A stretch of 64,000 bases of DNA, taken from assembly GCF_004664715.2 (NCBI RefSeq), contig NC_051065.1, positions 151,926,826 through 151,990,825 on the forward strand, written 5' to 3'. Source of the stretch: Peromyscus leucopus (taxonomy: Eukaryota; Chordata; Mammalia; Rodentia; Cricetidae). A program made the translations under genes and the position numbers. Positions 23,608 through 35,480 of this stretch are shown here, in pieces (the stretch's first letter is position 1; every line of letters begins with the position of its first letter). The notes beneath the pieces are model-generated. The model made no database searches and was not told where the DNA came from. It saw only the letters and a list, made by a program, of their open reading frames with translations.

Positions 23608-26600
23608 ACTTAAGGAACATTGTAGAAGGGAGGAAGAGTGAATTTGAGAGTCAGAGAAGGAGGAGTGCTGTGACCTACCCTCTTGTGGACGTGACAGGGC
23701 TGTAGCACGACGAACTCACGCAGCTGTCCTCACCTGCACAAGAACAGGCAATTACCAGGCAGATGGTCCACAGGCCCCCTGCCTCACCGAGGAACTGTCA
23801 GCAGTTAATAGCTGCTGGGAGAAGGAGATTATTCTTTTTTAAGAGTGTGAGCATTGGTAAGTTTTCCATGCTCCAGTGGGTGGACCCACGCTCCTACACA
23901 TGTGGGCAGTACTGACTGGACTCTGGTGTATAAAAAACAAAGTTGGGAAGGAGATGTGTTGGGGGAATATGGGAGAGCTGGAAGGGTATTCCATTGTTTA
24001 TATGTATGAAATTCTCAAAAATTAAAATTATAAAACTATAAAGACAAATAGAAGCTCACATAACTTTTGAGTTTAAAAAACTGGAAGCCATGATCTCTTT
24101 TTCCAGAAGTTAGGAGTTCTCCAGAGAACAGTGACCAGTCTCTTTCTTGACTAAAAGCCAGAAATGTCCTAGGGACTCTTGCCAGCTCCACCCTTGCCGG
24201 AAGCCAATGATTCTGAAAGTGTTTGGGGAGCTCCAATCTCTAACTGGTTCCTTGATGACTCCACGGTTACCTCAAACTTTAGGGAGGCAGAATGTAAAAG
24301 TAGCAATGAAGGCCTGTTAGAGAAAACTCATCCTGGTCAAGAGAGTAAATCTCTGGCATGGGTGGAGACTGGTTCCAATCTCCTGGCCGAGGGACCGCCC
24401 CTCGGGAGGCAGTCTCATGTTAACCCATGCTAATGAAATCAATGGAATAATGAATTCCTTGTACTAGAGGCCAAACTCAGGCGTGCTGAGTCAACCATTA
24501 CTAAACAGGTATCCCTGCCTAGTGCAGTTTCTTGCTACAAGATAGACTAGAAAAGTAGTGCCATCTCAATTACTGTGAAGAAAAAGGATGTTCAAAAATG
24601 AGAGGAGGGATTTGTAAGAAACATTTACTCTGAATCCTTTCTATCAGATACTATATTACTTGTGTTTTATGATAAGGAATTCAGATTTTTTTTTTATCTT
24701 CCCCAACTTTAAAAGTTTTATACAAATGTTTTCATTCCACACACACCCACCCATACAACCTTTGTTCACACAAAAGCCCTGCTTGATTCTTGATTAAAAT
24801 GACTGACTCCCTCCCCAGTTCATTTCCTGTGCATCCCTTCTTTTAAGACAGCCCCCACTCTCGATGAGGTCAGACTCCAGACAGTGGGACAAGATACAGT
24901 CAGCACCGACATGGGAATGAACACCCAGGGCCCCTCCTGTCTCTCTGTGTTTTGCTTCTCAGAGCTCACCCTCTTGACCAGGAGTAAAGTATTGCCTTGT
25001 CCAGACACCTGAAAACATAAAGAGAAGTTAGCAACCCCCCAAAAAGATTCTCCATAAAATCCCTGTTCCTAACAGGCCCACGTATATGGGCGAGGCATAC
25101 AGTATTAAGACAGTGATGGAATTCCAGCTCTTCCTGGGTGTTTTGAAAATGGAGCTATCTTTGCAGCAGCTTCCACCAACCACACGCCAGCCCCTCTCAG
25201 CTGGCACCATTGGAAGCCTGGCAGTCACTTTCGGGATGGCCACTCTGCCAATTATCTTTCCTGAGTCTGGCAGGCTCCAGTGCCAAGTGCAGGATGTCAG
25301 GAGGCTCTTATCCCCGGAGCTTATTTTTGGTGACTCCTTTGTGCTATCCTTGTGGAGACCTAGGCCTTAGTGACTTCCCCAGAGCACCCGTTGCTCATTA
25401 GTTTGAGGAGCACCTAATTGCAGAAAATAACACAGGAACAAAGAAGGTCTTCATGGTGATGTCCTTGTCCTTGGCCATCCAGACAGCTCCTAAGGGTTGA
25501 GATTTTTTTTCTGTCTTATGTCACATGATTTGGTCAGTGAATGATACACTTGGACACATGATCATTGTGTGAGACAAGGAACACTGAGGTCATCAGTTAT
25601 CAGCCAGGTCTAGATCTGGTTCAAAGATTGGGGAAGGACACACTTGTGTAAGGGGTTTCATTGCTTTGACTCCTGCCAGAGTAAACTAAGGCGTGAGTGA
25701 GCCAAGCATGCCTTAGCAGCGATCCCAATGGTGAGTTGCTCCCAACCCTCTACACCTTTCAGAAATTTGGCATCTTTCTCAAGGTCTAAGTGTCCTGGGA
25801 GCCCATGACACAAGTAGAAAGGAGCCAATGCTTCTGGGCACAGTGGAAGCGCTGTGACCTGCAGGGACCGCTTGCCTTAGGCAGACACTACGTTTCTTCT
25901 CGTGCTTATTGAAGGTGCCGAGTGTCATTGGATGTGCTCGGCCCATTCCTGGCCTTGGCTGGAGCATGGGAAGTGGAAACCAGACTAGTGAGGGACCCCA
26001 ACCAGGAGCCTTAGAGGTGGGATTCAGCACTTTCCTGGCCAGGCCACAGGAGATAGTGCATCACTGGCCAACGCTTGTCTATTAGTACCTTCTTGGCCCC
26101 TGCTTCACCCCTTAGCATGTGGCTCCTTATTGCTATAACTCAGCCAACTTCTCAAGGAGTCAGCACATATTCTATCCCTTCCTGGGGTCTGGGCTGAGAT
26201 GTGAAGTATCCAGACTTGGGAGTCTTTCAAATAACACTCACTCAGCTTGAGGTCTACTATGTAATCTACTACTTTGGGGTACCCCTTAATGATGTCACAT
26301 GAAGCCATATTTAGCAGCCATATTTCCTTTACCAGGGATGTTAGCCTATGAGTTTTACATCAAGTTTAAATCCTAAATTATCTTTCTAACTAGAAAAACA
26401 TTCCTTGCCCTCAGAGGATGTGAGTTAGCAATTCTCTCTAGCCATGCCTCCTTTCAGCCCCTTTATAGTAGTAAATGGATTCTCCTTTGCCTCTCTATCT
26501 TGAGAAATCATTCCTCCTGTATCTTCCTCTGAAGCTACTTCTGGGGAGGTTCCTTAAGACCTCCTGCAAATCAGAGGGGACTCTGACTACAGCCAAGTGC

Positions 26601-27416
26601 CCTTCATGTGTCTGATTGCCATCCTGGTGGCCTGAGATAAGAGGTGTTTCCTTCCCAAAGTGGAGTGGTCTCTTTGGTCTGATGGGAAGAAGGGGTGACT
26701 GAGTGAATATAGAAGGGACTTCAGAACCCTCTCTGTGTGCCACTTGCTCCTGAACAACCCAAGAAATAAGGACTCCTCAGTAGATCCCCACTCAAGATAT
26801 TCTAGCCAGCCACAAAGCCTTCTGCTGTATCCCCACACCCTGGCAAGATGGTGGCTCTGTATCTGATTCTCAGGGCTCTCTGGAATCTTGTTATCTTCAT
26901 CTCTTAAAATCTCTAATGCCAGCCAAGCAGGACATTGGAACCAAGCCCTGAGGAATCGGGGACACAGCTTTTAATCCAGGTTATATACAGTGGGTGCCCC
27001 TAGTCAAGAACACCTCCTACAACATGTTTGAGTTTTCTCCTACATTAAAAGCAGACCCTTACTAAAGTGTTCTAAGCTGGAGGGGGTGGGGCTAAGGAGA
27101 AGAAAGTCTTAGACATCTGCTCCCTTCTTGGAACACTGTTTTGTGAACATCCCTTACTCCAGTAAGTCTGTTGCTTTCTTCCTTACACACTGTGAACAAA
27201 ATCGAGCTTAGATCTGGAATGTTGTTTGACCAACTTGCAAACTGGCATCTGATTGTTTGGGATTCAGGGATCTAGATTTCAGTGGAAAGAACTTTCCCTT
27301 GTGGACCCACTCTCCTCATCCTGGAGCTTTTGTCCAAGACTCAGGCATGTGAGTGCAACACACAAAGTCTCAGGGCACATGAGTGCAACACACGGAGACT
27401 CAGGGCATGTGAGTGC

Positions 27417-27418
<2 letters not shown>

Positions 27419-27457
<39 letters not shown>

Positions 27458-27484
27458 ACATACACACACACATACACACACACT
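27419..27484. repeat. (CA)n microsatellite with preceding 31-bp triplet repeat
   Basis: The CA tract has ATACA interruptions. Just before it (about 27338-27420) three near-identical units of about 31 bp, carrying the phrase GTGAGTGCAACACA and CTCAGGGCA, are arrayed in tandem. Confidence 0.93.
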
Positions 27485-29182
27485 CAAATTGCCCAGCAGA
27501 GGGAAGGAACTGGAAGACTCTAGATCTGATCTGCCCAAGGCTGCCAAACTTCTTTTTCCTTTTGAGGGGTATATGAGTTAGCATTTTGTAAATGTTACAT
27601 AAAGCTTCTTTTAGCCAGAACCCTTATAAAGTTTTATCCCAAGGTACCCCAAGAAGTGTATAGCTCAGAGCCTAGGGCATTCAGCCATGGCCTTGCTGTC
27701 AAAGCTGTCCCTGCCCCTGAGGATTTCCATGGGAGAGACTTTGAAAACTCTTTACCCAGACCACGACCCCTGTGGCCCTGGCCCTGGCTGGCCTTGAGCT
27801 CCTGCAAAGCTAAGCCTCCAGCTACACCTGGGCCTTGCTTCCCCGACTGGTTCCCTGGTACATGACTCACTTAAGGGAGCTGGTGCTTGAGATCTAAAGT
27901 TGCCCTGGCCATCACTTGGCTGGTTGTGATAGTGGACTATCTAATACAGGGCTTCTTCCATAACCCCGGACTTGGGAATGTGGCCACATCACTCAGCACA
28001 CTTTGCTGACAGTTATAGCCTTTCTAGGTATGAAGCACTTGCTCAGTCTTTTCTCCCTATTTCTCTCCATTGATACCAAATACCTAGAATTATGAGCCAT
28101 CCCTAATCAGGTATCCTCTGGCTAAGCCATTCTTTTCGCTCCTGTCCTGCTGAGACCACCCACACACCCACCTATCTCAGGGGTCTGCAGACATTGCCTA
28201 GAAAGGGCCAGATGGTAACAGTCAGCCTGAGAGCTATACAGCGTCTGCCCTCACTGCTCAGGCCTGTCTGTACCAAGAGCCTGACAGTGTGTCAATGAGA
28301 GTGTCGAAGTGCATTTCGGTTAAACTTCATTTGCAAGCAGGTGGCCTACCCATGCCCTGAACCCTCAGCTTAGTGTCTGATTGCCCCCTTCCCTACCTGG
28401 CTCTCCCCAGTGCACTGCCCCCACAGTCCCTTGGGGGCAGACTTCCCTCTACTGGGGGCGTGGGAGGGAGTTGGTGTCTCTGCCTTCAGATTATGCCTCC
28501 TTCCCTTCCCTTTGTCATAGGTGTCATCAGACTCTGCACCCTCTCCTTGTCACCACCCTCTGCTCACCTGCGAGTCCCCCTTCCTTGTCCAAGAAGGCAA
28601 AGGCCACTCTGGTTCTTCTTAATCCTCACTTGCCATCCTGCCTCTCCCTTCTCGACTGTTTTCCGCAGGGGTCCTGACCCCCGTCCTATCTCACTGCCCC
28701 TCCTCTGTCGATAACTAGTTTCTCTGTCGTGACTAATAAAATGCCCTCCCCTGTTAAAAGTGTCACATCGCGTGCCGCTCCCCACCTCTCCGTCTCTCTC
28801 CAGCTCCCTCCCTCAAATGCCATGACTCCCATAGTTCTTTCACCCTGCGGCCTTCTGTATGTCCAGACCCCTTCCTTCTCCGCGCCTGTCCTTTTCACCT
28901 GCCAATCAATTTAGGGCCACTCTCCATCATTGCAGCCACACTAGCATGGACCCTTGGCTTTCACACTCCTGTCTTTGCCTGACTTGTTCGTCAGGAGAAA
29001 AGCACTTACCCAGATCCCATCCAGCACATGGAAATTTTGGTACCTGAACACAGAAATCCATAAATCTGAAGACAGCTCTGTTTACCACTCCTGATCACCA
29101 ATGTCAAATTGGCCTTTGGTGATACCCAGCAGTCCTTCTTCATGTCCCCACTCCCACTCCATCCCTTCTTCACTTCCCTGGG

Positions 29183-29730
29183 TATAGCAGGGATCTTAGA
29201 AGGTCTTATTAATAAAATCAAACCTGAGGCCAGTTATTGGGCTGAATGCTGGAAAATCAGAGAGACAAAACAAGCCACAGCTAACCTCACCTGGCCCAAC
29301 TTCTCAGCTGGTCTTGTTTCCTCAGACTGCAAGCCTCTGAGTCCTCATCCAGAATGGGTCTCAGCTGAACTGTGCTGCTCGAAAGCCTGAATGCTTAACC
29401 AGCCAAATGCTTAGCCAGCCAAATGCTTAACCAGCCAAATGCTTCTTGTTTCTGGTCCTCACACCTTATATACCTTTCTGCTTTCTACTACCACTCCCTG
29501 GGATTAAAGGATCGATTTCTGGGATTAAAGGTGTGAGTCACCATGCCTGGCCGTTTTCAATGTGGCCTTGAACTCACAGAGATCCAGAGGGATTTCTACC
29601 TCTGGAGTGCTAGGATTAAATGTGTGAGTGCCACCATTTTCCAGCCTTTGTATCTAGTGGCTGTTCTATCTCTGACCCCAAGTAAGTTTATTAGGGTGCA
29701 CAATATTTTGGGGAACACAATACCACCACA
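29183..29730 (-). mobile_element. ERV2-type LTR (3' LTR of an antisense element)
   Basis: On the minus strand it starts TGTGGTGGTATTGTGTTCCC at 29730, right after a purine tract (GACAAAAAAGGAGAAA), and ends near 29183 with ...CTGCTATA. A TATATAAGG promoter motif lies near 29463-29480 and an AATAAA near 29690. It is clearly the same family as the solo LTR at 9680-10197. Both contain B1-related sequence (CTTTAATCCCAG, GAGTTCAAGGCC). A 16-bp AACCAGCCAAATGCTT-like unit is repeated about three times near 29396-29444. The outer end has TA where TG/CA is expected. The family name is not asserted. Confidence 0.82.
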
Positions 29731-30419
29731 TTTCTCCTTTTTTGTCTAAAATTAAAAAAGCTTATAACTAATACAAGAAAAATTATATCCAGTAAGTATA
29801 TACAATATACACAGTCAAGATTACATTAATGATGTCTAGTCTACTAACATTTGACAGATTCAGACAAAAAAATCATTATATATTAATAATGTCCAGTCCG
29901 GTAACATCTGATAAACTCAGACCAAAAAATTTTCATTACTTATCTTATTTAAAACAAGTAGTTCCTTTTTAAAAGTAGATCCATAATCTCCCTTTTTATC
30001 TTATCATGACCATATTCTCTGTTTTTTCTTTTCATAATGGATTCACTAGTCTACCTTTTGTCATTTTACTATCTTCCCCCTTTTCTTTTCAGTGTAGATT
30101 CAGTGATCTACCTATTTATCCTATTATTTCTTTATCTTTTTTCTCAGAGTAGATTCGATGATCTATCTTATATCTATATCCTCTTTTTCTTTTTATTTCT
30201 AGGGGTGAAGATATCTTTAGGGAATCTTGAAAAGAAAATTTTTGGGTTGTCAAGTCCTGTATCATTTGTCCAGTCTCTGCATAAAGGGAAAGTTCAGGGC
30301 TTGTCACAAGTCCTTGCTCGAGTAGTCTGTCAGGCTGGATCATCTCAGCTAGTCATCTCAAAATTATCCTGACCAGTTTGTAGTCCAAAGTCGATTTTTC
30401 CATGGTGTTAATCGGCTTA
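29731..30419 (-). mobile_element. Internal region of an antisense non-autonomous LTR element
   Basis: This sequence continues directly from the purine tract of the LTR at 29183-29730. It has no retroviral frame I can recognise. It contains tandem, diverged units: a ~58-bp pair at about 29829-29945 built on GTCTAGTCTACTAACATTTG, and several copies of a GTAGATTCA-x-TGATCTACC-type unit between about 29955 and 30180. Related sequence follows the LTRs at 17789-18247 and 37684-38045, so this is the conserved 3' internal end of one superfamily. Upstream in its own orientation it runs into the Tgfbr1-like segment. No 5' LTR is found. Confidence 0.7.
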
Positions 30420-30865
30420 ATGGCTTTATCATAGTCCATGTGGAATCATCTTTGTGGGGTCCCATCATCCTTTTGAAGATTTCAAAGTTGCTGTTGGGTG
30501 TGGTCATGGTTCCGTGCAGACTTTTTTTTTTCTTCTGTGCCTCCTCTGTGGTTTGGAGCAATCACAGTCTGATAAATGTCTGTCTCAAAACCATGAATGC
30601 TTTTCCCTGGAAGAGAATATCTTCACAACAATTTCTCCCTACCATTTGTCTTGTTAAACTTTTCCAAACTGACCTTTGCCAACGTTTTCTTGTAACACGA
30701 TGGTCCTGGCAATTCTTCTCTGAACCAGCAGCAGTAAACCCTTTGTCCCAGGTAGTAGCATCACCGCAGTCACCAACATGATGAGAAGCAGCCAGCAACT
30801 TGGAGCAGCAGCCGCTGCCTCCATGGTCCCACCACCGTTTGTCACTGGGTCCCAGGCCAAAGCTT
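30420..30865 (-). pseudogene. Tgfbr1 (ALK5) retrocopy fragment with multiple internal deletions
   Basis: Read on the minus strand, this segment carries blocks of the TGF-beta type I receptor in parental order. At 30824 an ATG opens MEAAAAAP...LLPGTKG, matching the rodent Tgfbr1 signal peptide. It is fused directly to LLLLVQRRIARTIVLQENVG and KGQFGKV, the end of the GS domain and the kinase glycine loop; a stop follows at 30654. Out of that frame come a block resembling the kinase lysine strand (VVKIF-like, about 30600-30630), one resembling EIYQTV (30564-30587), IAPNHR (30544-30563), FEIFKR (30470-30490, parent FESFKR) and a weaker HEDYQLPYYDL-like block (30425-30465). The ectodomain, membrane segment, catalytic loop and C-terminus are missing. 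The lack of introns and the deletions indicate a decayed retrocopy with no receptor function. ALK5 fits better than ALK4/7 because of the N-terminus, LLVQR and NHR. It adjoins antisense LTR-element sequence. Confidence 0.8.
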
Positions 30866-30867
30866 TT

Positions 30868-30962
30868 CCTTAACAAACCTCCTAAGCTGGCCTCAAATGT
30901 GGTATCCTCCTGCCTCTGCTTCCTTCAGTAAATCCTACCAGTGTGCTCCACCACAACCAGCT
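30868..30962 (-). mobile_element. B1-like SINE fragment
   Basis: CTAAGCTGGCCTCAAATGTG, ATCCTCCTGCCTCTGCTTCC and GTGTGCTCCACCACAACCAG match the antisense B1 pattern. It directly adjoins the 5' side of the Tgfbr1-like segment and may mark where the LTR element was cut off. Confidence 0.65.
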
Positions 30963-32904
30963 GAGTGTAGCTCAGGCCTGAGCTGGGGCCCACAAGACCG
31001 CAGGCAAGCAGCTTTTTTCATGAATTCGTACCACGAACGTTGAGCACCACCTGGGTGACTCTTCTGTAGCTTCACTACCCTCCTCAAACTCTTCCAGAAT
31101 GCCCCTCCCTTCAGATTTCCATCTGGTACCCTGGGAAAGACTTTCCCCAAGGAAAAATGGAAACAGAAGAGGCTTTCCTGTGTCTCCATTCCACACCTAT
31201 GACCTTATAATGTACCTCTCTAGGTCTCTGAGAGAAAAGTGAGCACCCAGCTGGGCTTCTCCTTCCTCTCCACCAGAAGGTGTGCTAGCTTTTGTTCAAC
31301 TGAACTTTGCCCCGTATAAATCCAGCATCCTCAGGGTGCCACAGAACACCCCCTTCCTGCCTTCTGAAGGATGTGAGTCCTCTGCATTCTGCATCACCAG
31401 CTTTTTCATAAAATGACTCCCATCTTACCCAGAACTCTTATGCCACACCCACTTTGTTTTTCTCTGCTCATATTTGCGGGAAGTTTTAAAGAGTTTCTAT
31501 ACACTACCCTTTAGTCAAATGCAGCCACAGCAGCCGAAACTGAGGGGCACTGTACATGTTTCAAAAATTGAATATAGCACAAAGGATGACAAATATCTCA
31601 TTGTTCTTCCTTCACGTTGCAATGCTGTATTTTGGTGGTGTTGGTCTGGATAAAATGTGTCTCCATAGTTAATTTCGCCTTCCTTTACTTAATTAGCATG
31701 GCTACTGGAGAGGTTGCTCGCTTGGCTCTCGTTTCAGCTTGCCTGCGTTTCTTTCAGGCAGGGCTTGCTGTTCTCACTGGCTCCAGCTCTTGCCACTCTT
31801 TTCCGGGCCTCTCTACTAGGTCTTCCCCCCTTATTCCCAAATCAGATGTTCTCTAGGTCTCAGCGGCCTTGGCTGTGCTAAATGAAGTGGTTAGTTTCCC
31901 ATACGTGTCTTCAGCTCTGGACAGTTGACCGTGGCCATCTCTCTTTATAGTCTCCATGGAGCGTCAGGTCTCCTGCCCACAATCCACTCCTTGTTGGTCT
32001 CCTTCTTTGATTTGTTCTGATTACCTCCATAGTATGGAAGGACCCTGCGACCCATTCCTCTCCCATCCAGCTTCCAAACAGACCTCATATTGTCCAACTC
32101 TAAATATGCCCTGTACAGAAAACAGTTTTGTCTATTCTAGACCTTCTTCTGACCTCCAGACATATTGACACCAGCTCAGAAAAACCATCAGACATCCAAC
32201 AGTCAGCCCAGACTTGGAGACGGTGGCAGTAGAATGTGGTGGATGCCTATACCATCCTTCTTGCTGCTCCAGCCCAGGCTGTTGGAGTACCATCTCAATC
32301 CTGTCACTTCATGCTTACCAGCTAGTCCAACAGCCGATCCTGCTAGCTCTGTCTTAAAATTAAATCCAGTATCTGATGCTCACGATCTCCCAAATTACCA
32401 CCTGGCCTGAGCCCCAGCCTTTCTCCCTGGGCCACTGTGGTAGCCTGCTCTGTCCCTGCCCACGGCCAGCACCATTGGTCTTGGTTAGACTTCACTCAGA
32501 CTGCGTCCATTTTCTGCCCAAGGTTCCTGCGGGGTCCCTCCTTCCTATCCAATTTCATCTTCCCCCAATCTTCTCTGCTTTAGTTGTACCGACAGTGTTG
32601 GCCCCTAACATCTCACGTTGCATCTCCCAGGATCACTGTCCGACTACTTCTCTGCCTAGAGTGGTCCCCAGACAGCTGCAGAGGCCACACACTCTCTCTG
32701 TGCCTCTTCTAAAATATCACCAGAGCAGAGTTCCTTTCTGAGCTACCTCCTATTCAAAGGCTGCTCTCTTCCCCCTTGTCACTGCAGACCCCTCCTCTTT
32801 CCAAGTATCACACTCTGTGAGGTCTAGTGACTGACAGCTCAGATCCTGACTGCCCCTAGAGATGGGAACTCAACGGTCAGAATACATCTCTTCTGCTCCA
32901 GCCT

Positions 32905-32945
32905 AAGTATCTAGCACAGTACCTGCACACAGTAGGTGCTGTGTT
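32905..32945 (+). mobile_element. MIR/L2-type 3' remnant
   Basis: AAGTATCTAGCACAGTACCT and GCACACAGTAGGTGCTGTG resemble the 3' end shared by MIR and L2. It is short, so confidence is low. Confidence 0.45.
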
Positions 32946-33237
32946 TGTCGGAGATGCACAATCACAGACATATTGTTGGAGCAGAAATCTGTGCATTTCA
33001 GTGTCGTGCTTTCACATGTTGGTGGGTCCGGCTCGAAGCTCTCCCACTTCAGCCATTCATCCATTTGTTCAACATGTGGGTGGCGGTGTCCCGCACAAGT
33101 GAGGTGGATTTCTAAGGTTGTTTGTTCCCTGGAATAAATCACACTGAGACAGTCATCAGGATGGAGGCGTAGGCCGGGAGCTCGTGGCTCCTGCCGCTCA
33201 TGGCAGGGAAGCTGGATTCCACAGCAGTGATGACAGC

Positions 33238-33240
<3 letters not shown>

Positions 33241-33295
<55 letters not shown>
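33241..33295. repeat. (GA)n microsatellite
   Basis: About 27 GA units, some 300 bp upstream of the IS4 exon. The tract is homopurine on this strand. Confidence 0.97.
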
Positions 33296-33297
<2 letters not shown>

Positions 33298-33570
33298 TTC
33301 CCTGCTTTGTCCCTGTGCCTGGGCAGCGGTGCCAGGACCCTCGCTCGCCCAGACCAAGTACACCAACACACTGACAGCAAGAAGCTGCCCCTCACCTCAC
33401 TCAGCACTCTCCGTGGAAAGTGTCCCCTTCCCATGTGTGAGATACACCCGCTGAGGGAATATCAACTTGTAGCTTTTCACCGGCCTCCAGTGGCCACACC
33501 TGCGAGACTCCAGCAGTCTAGGCTGTGTTCTTGGATTGGAGCCCAGCTGAGCAACCAGCTGGGGTCCTGA

Positions 33571-33741
<171 letters not shown>

Positions 33742-34994
33742 TGAAGCCCGTTCCTGTGGACAGCGTTCTTTTCATAACTGCCCTCTTCCCTCTACTGAAC
33801 TGCCAGGAGCACTTTGCGAAGGAACCTGGTTTCTACGAGTGGAAAGTTTTCTTATAGACAAATCTCTGATTTAAAGTTGGGTTTCTGGTGCAAATGCACC
33901 GAACACATGAGGCCCAGCTTCTGTAGAAACCCAGAGAATATTTCCAGTAATCGCACAAAGGACAGCCCACATAGAGACAGCGCCCCTCAGGCTGTGTGCA
34001 TCTTGCGTGCCAAGATAGGAATGAACACTTTTACACCAGAGGAACCTGGGCCACAGAAGGCTAACCCCTAGACTGCCTTAGCTCATGACATTAATTTTGC
34101 TCTCTGTATTTTCCCCAAAGAATGTCAAGAAAGCATCACTGGACATTCTGAAAGCTCAGTCCCCAGCCATTTCCTCTTTTCACATCCTCAGCTGCACACG
34201 GAGACCTGATTGATACCTGCCATCTAGAAAAAGGTTTCTGCCAGGGTATGAGGCCAAGCTCTCAGAAGTGGGTATGGGGAGACTTGTTGCCCTCCGGGAT
34301 ATCAGCCACATGGACACTCCCTCTCTCCCCATGTAGAGGCTCTGAGCTCAGGGGCTTCGGGGACCTCTTGGCTGCAGCCAACCCCAAGCAACCTGTTCTT
34401 GGGGAGCAGCCTCTATACTGTAGAGTATATAGGGTTCTTCTTCCTCTTCCTGTTCAGTCTGTGAATCTGCGAAGAAGTCTGGGCTTGTTGGCTGAGATTG
34501 TATGTCTCGGGTCTGTACATCAGCCTGTGACTTAGGTGGCCACGTGGCCAGAGGCAGGGAACCAGACTGTCCTTTGATAAATAGCCCCTCCTATCTGCTC
34601 TATGCTGAGCACCTGAGTGCATTCTTGCTGCTTGAGAGCATCTTAAATTCATAAAGCCCCAGGATGTTGCCTAGTGGTTCTCCCCTTTCTGTATGTGTGT
34701 AGAGTGGGCAGGGGGGCGGGGCGGGAGGGGACTTAATTAACTAGCAGCAGAGTCGGGGCTAGACCTGGTCTCCCAGCTGCCCTTTCTGCCTTACCACACC
34801 ATCTTTAAAGAATTAAGGCTATCATTCTTGGTTGTCTTCGATGTTTGCGTGTGTCTCCTGTCTCTTCAACTGCAGTAAAGGCCCTGGAAGCACAGAGTTG
34901 TGCCCTTTATTCTCCCTTATCTCTGTTCAATGGTTAGACATATGTCTAACCCAGGTGGGGAAACTTGCTGAATAGGTGAAAGCAGGAGGTGGTG

Positions 34995-35480
34995 CCTTGG
35001 TTAGGGTTTCTATTGCTGTGACAAAAAAAAAAAAGCACCATGACCAAAAGCAACTTGTAGAGGAAGAGGTTTATTTTAACTTACAACTCTCAGGTCACAC
35101 TCCATTGCTGACAGAAGTCATAACAGGAACTAAAGGCAGGAATCTAGGGGCAGGAACTGAAGCAGAAGCCACAGGGAACACTGCTTCCTGGCTTGCTGCT
35201 CATGGCATGCCCAACCTGCTCTCTTATACAATTCAGGATCACTTACCCAGGGGTGGCACACCCCCATGGGCCTGTCCCCATCAACCATTAATCATGAAAC
35301 TGCACTACAGACTGGCCTGTGGGTAATCTGATGGAAACATTGTCTCCATTGGGATTTTCCTTCCCAGATGACTGTAGCTTGTATCAAGGTGGTAAACCAG
35401 AGCAGGACAGTGGTTGTTCGCTTTGCCCAGGGGACTCCCTGAGTAGAGGTTATGGAGCATCTCAGACTGAAAAGCAACAC
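34995..35480 (-). repeat. Rodent interspersed repeat, family unassigned
   Basis: GGTTAGGGTTTCTATTGCTG, CACCATGACCAAAAGCAACT, GAGGTTTATTTTAACTTACA and later GACTGTAGCTTGTATCAAGG are the hallmarks of a common rodent repeat. It is inserted antisense relative to the copy at 1262-1590. A run of 12 A interrupts it near 35023. Confidence 0.65.

Noticed and set aside
33184..33570. 128-aa plus-strand frame with an Arg-Glu repeat
   Set aside because: The Arg-Glu run is the GA microsatellite read in one frame; the flanks have no recognisable domain and lie in an intron.
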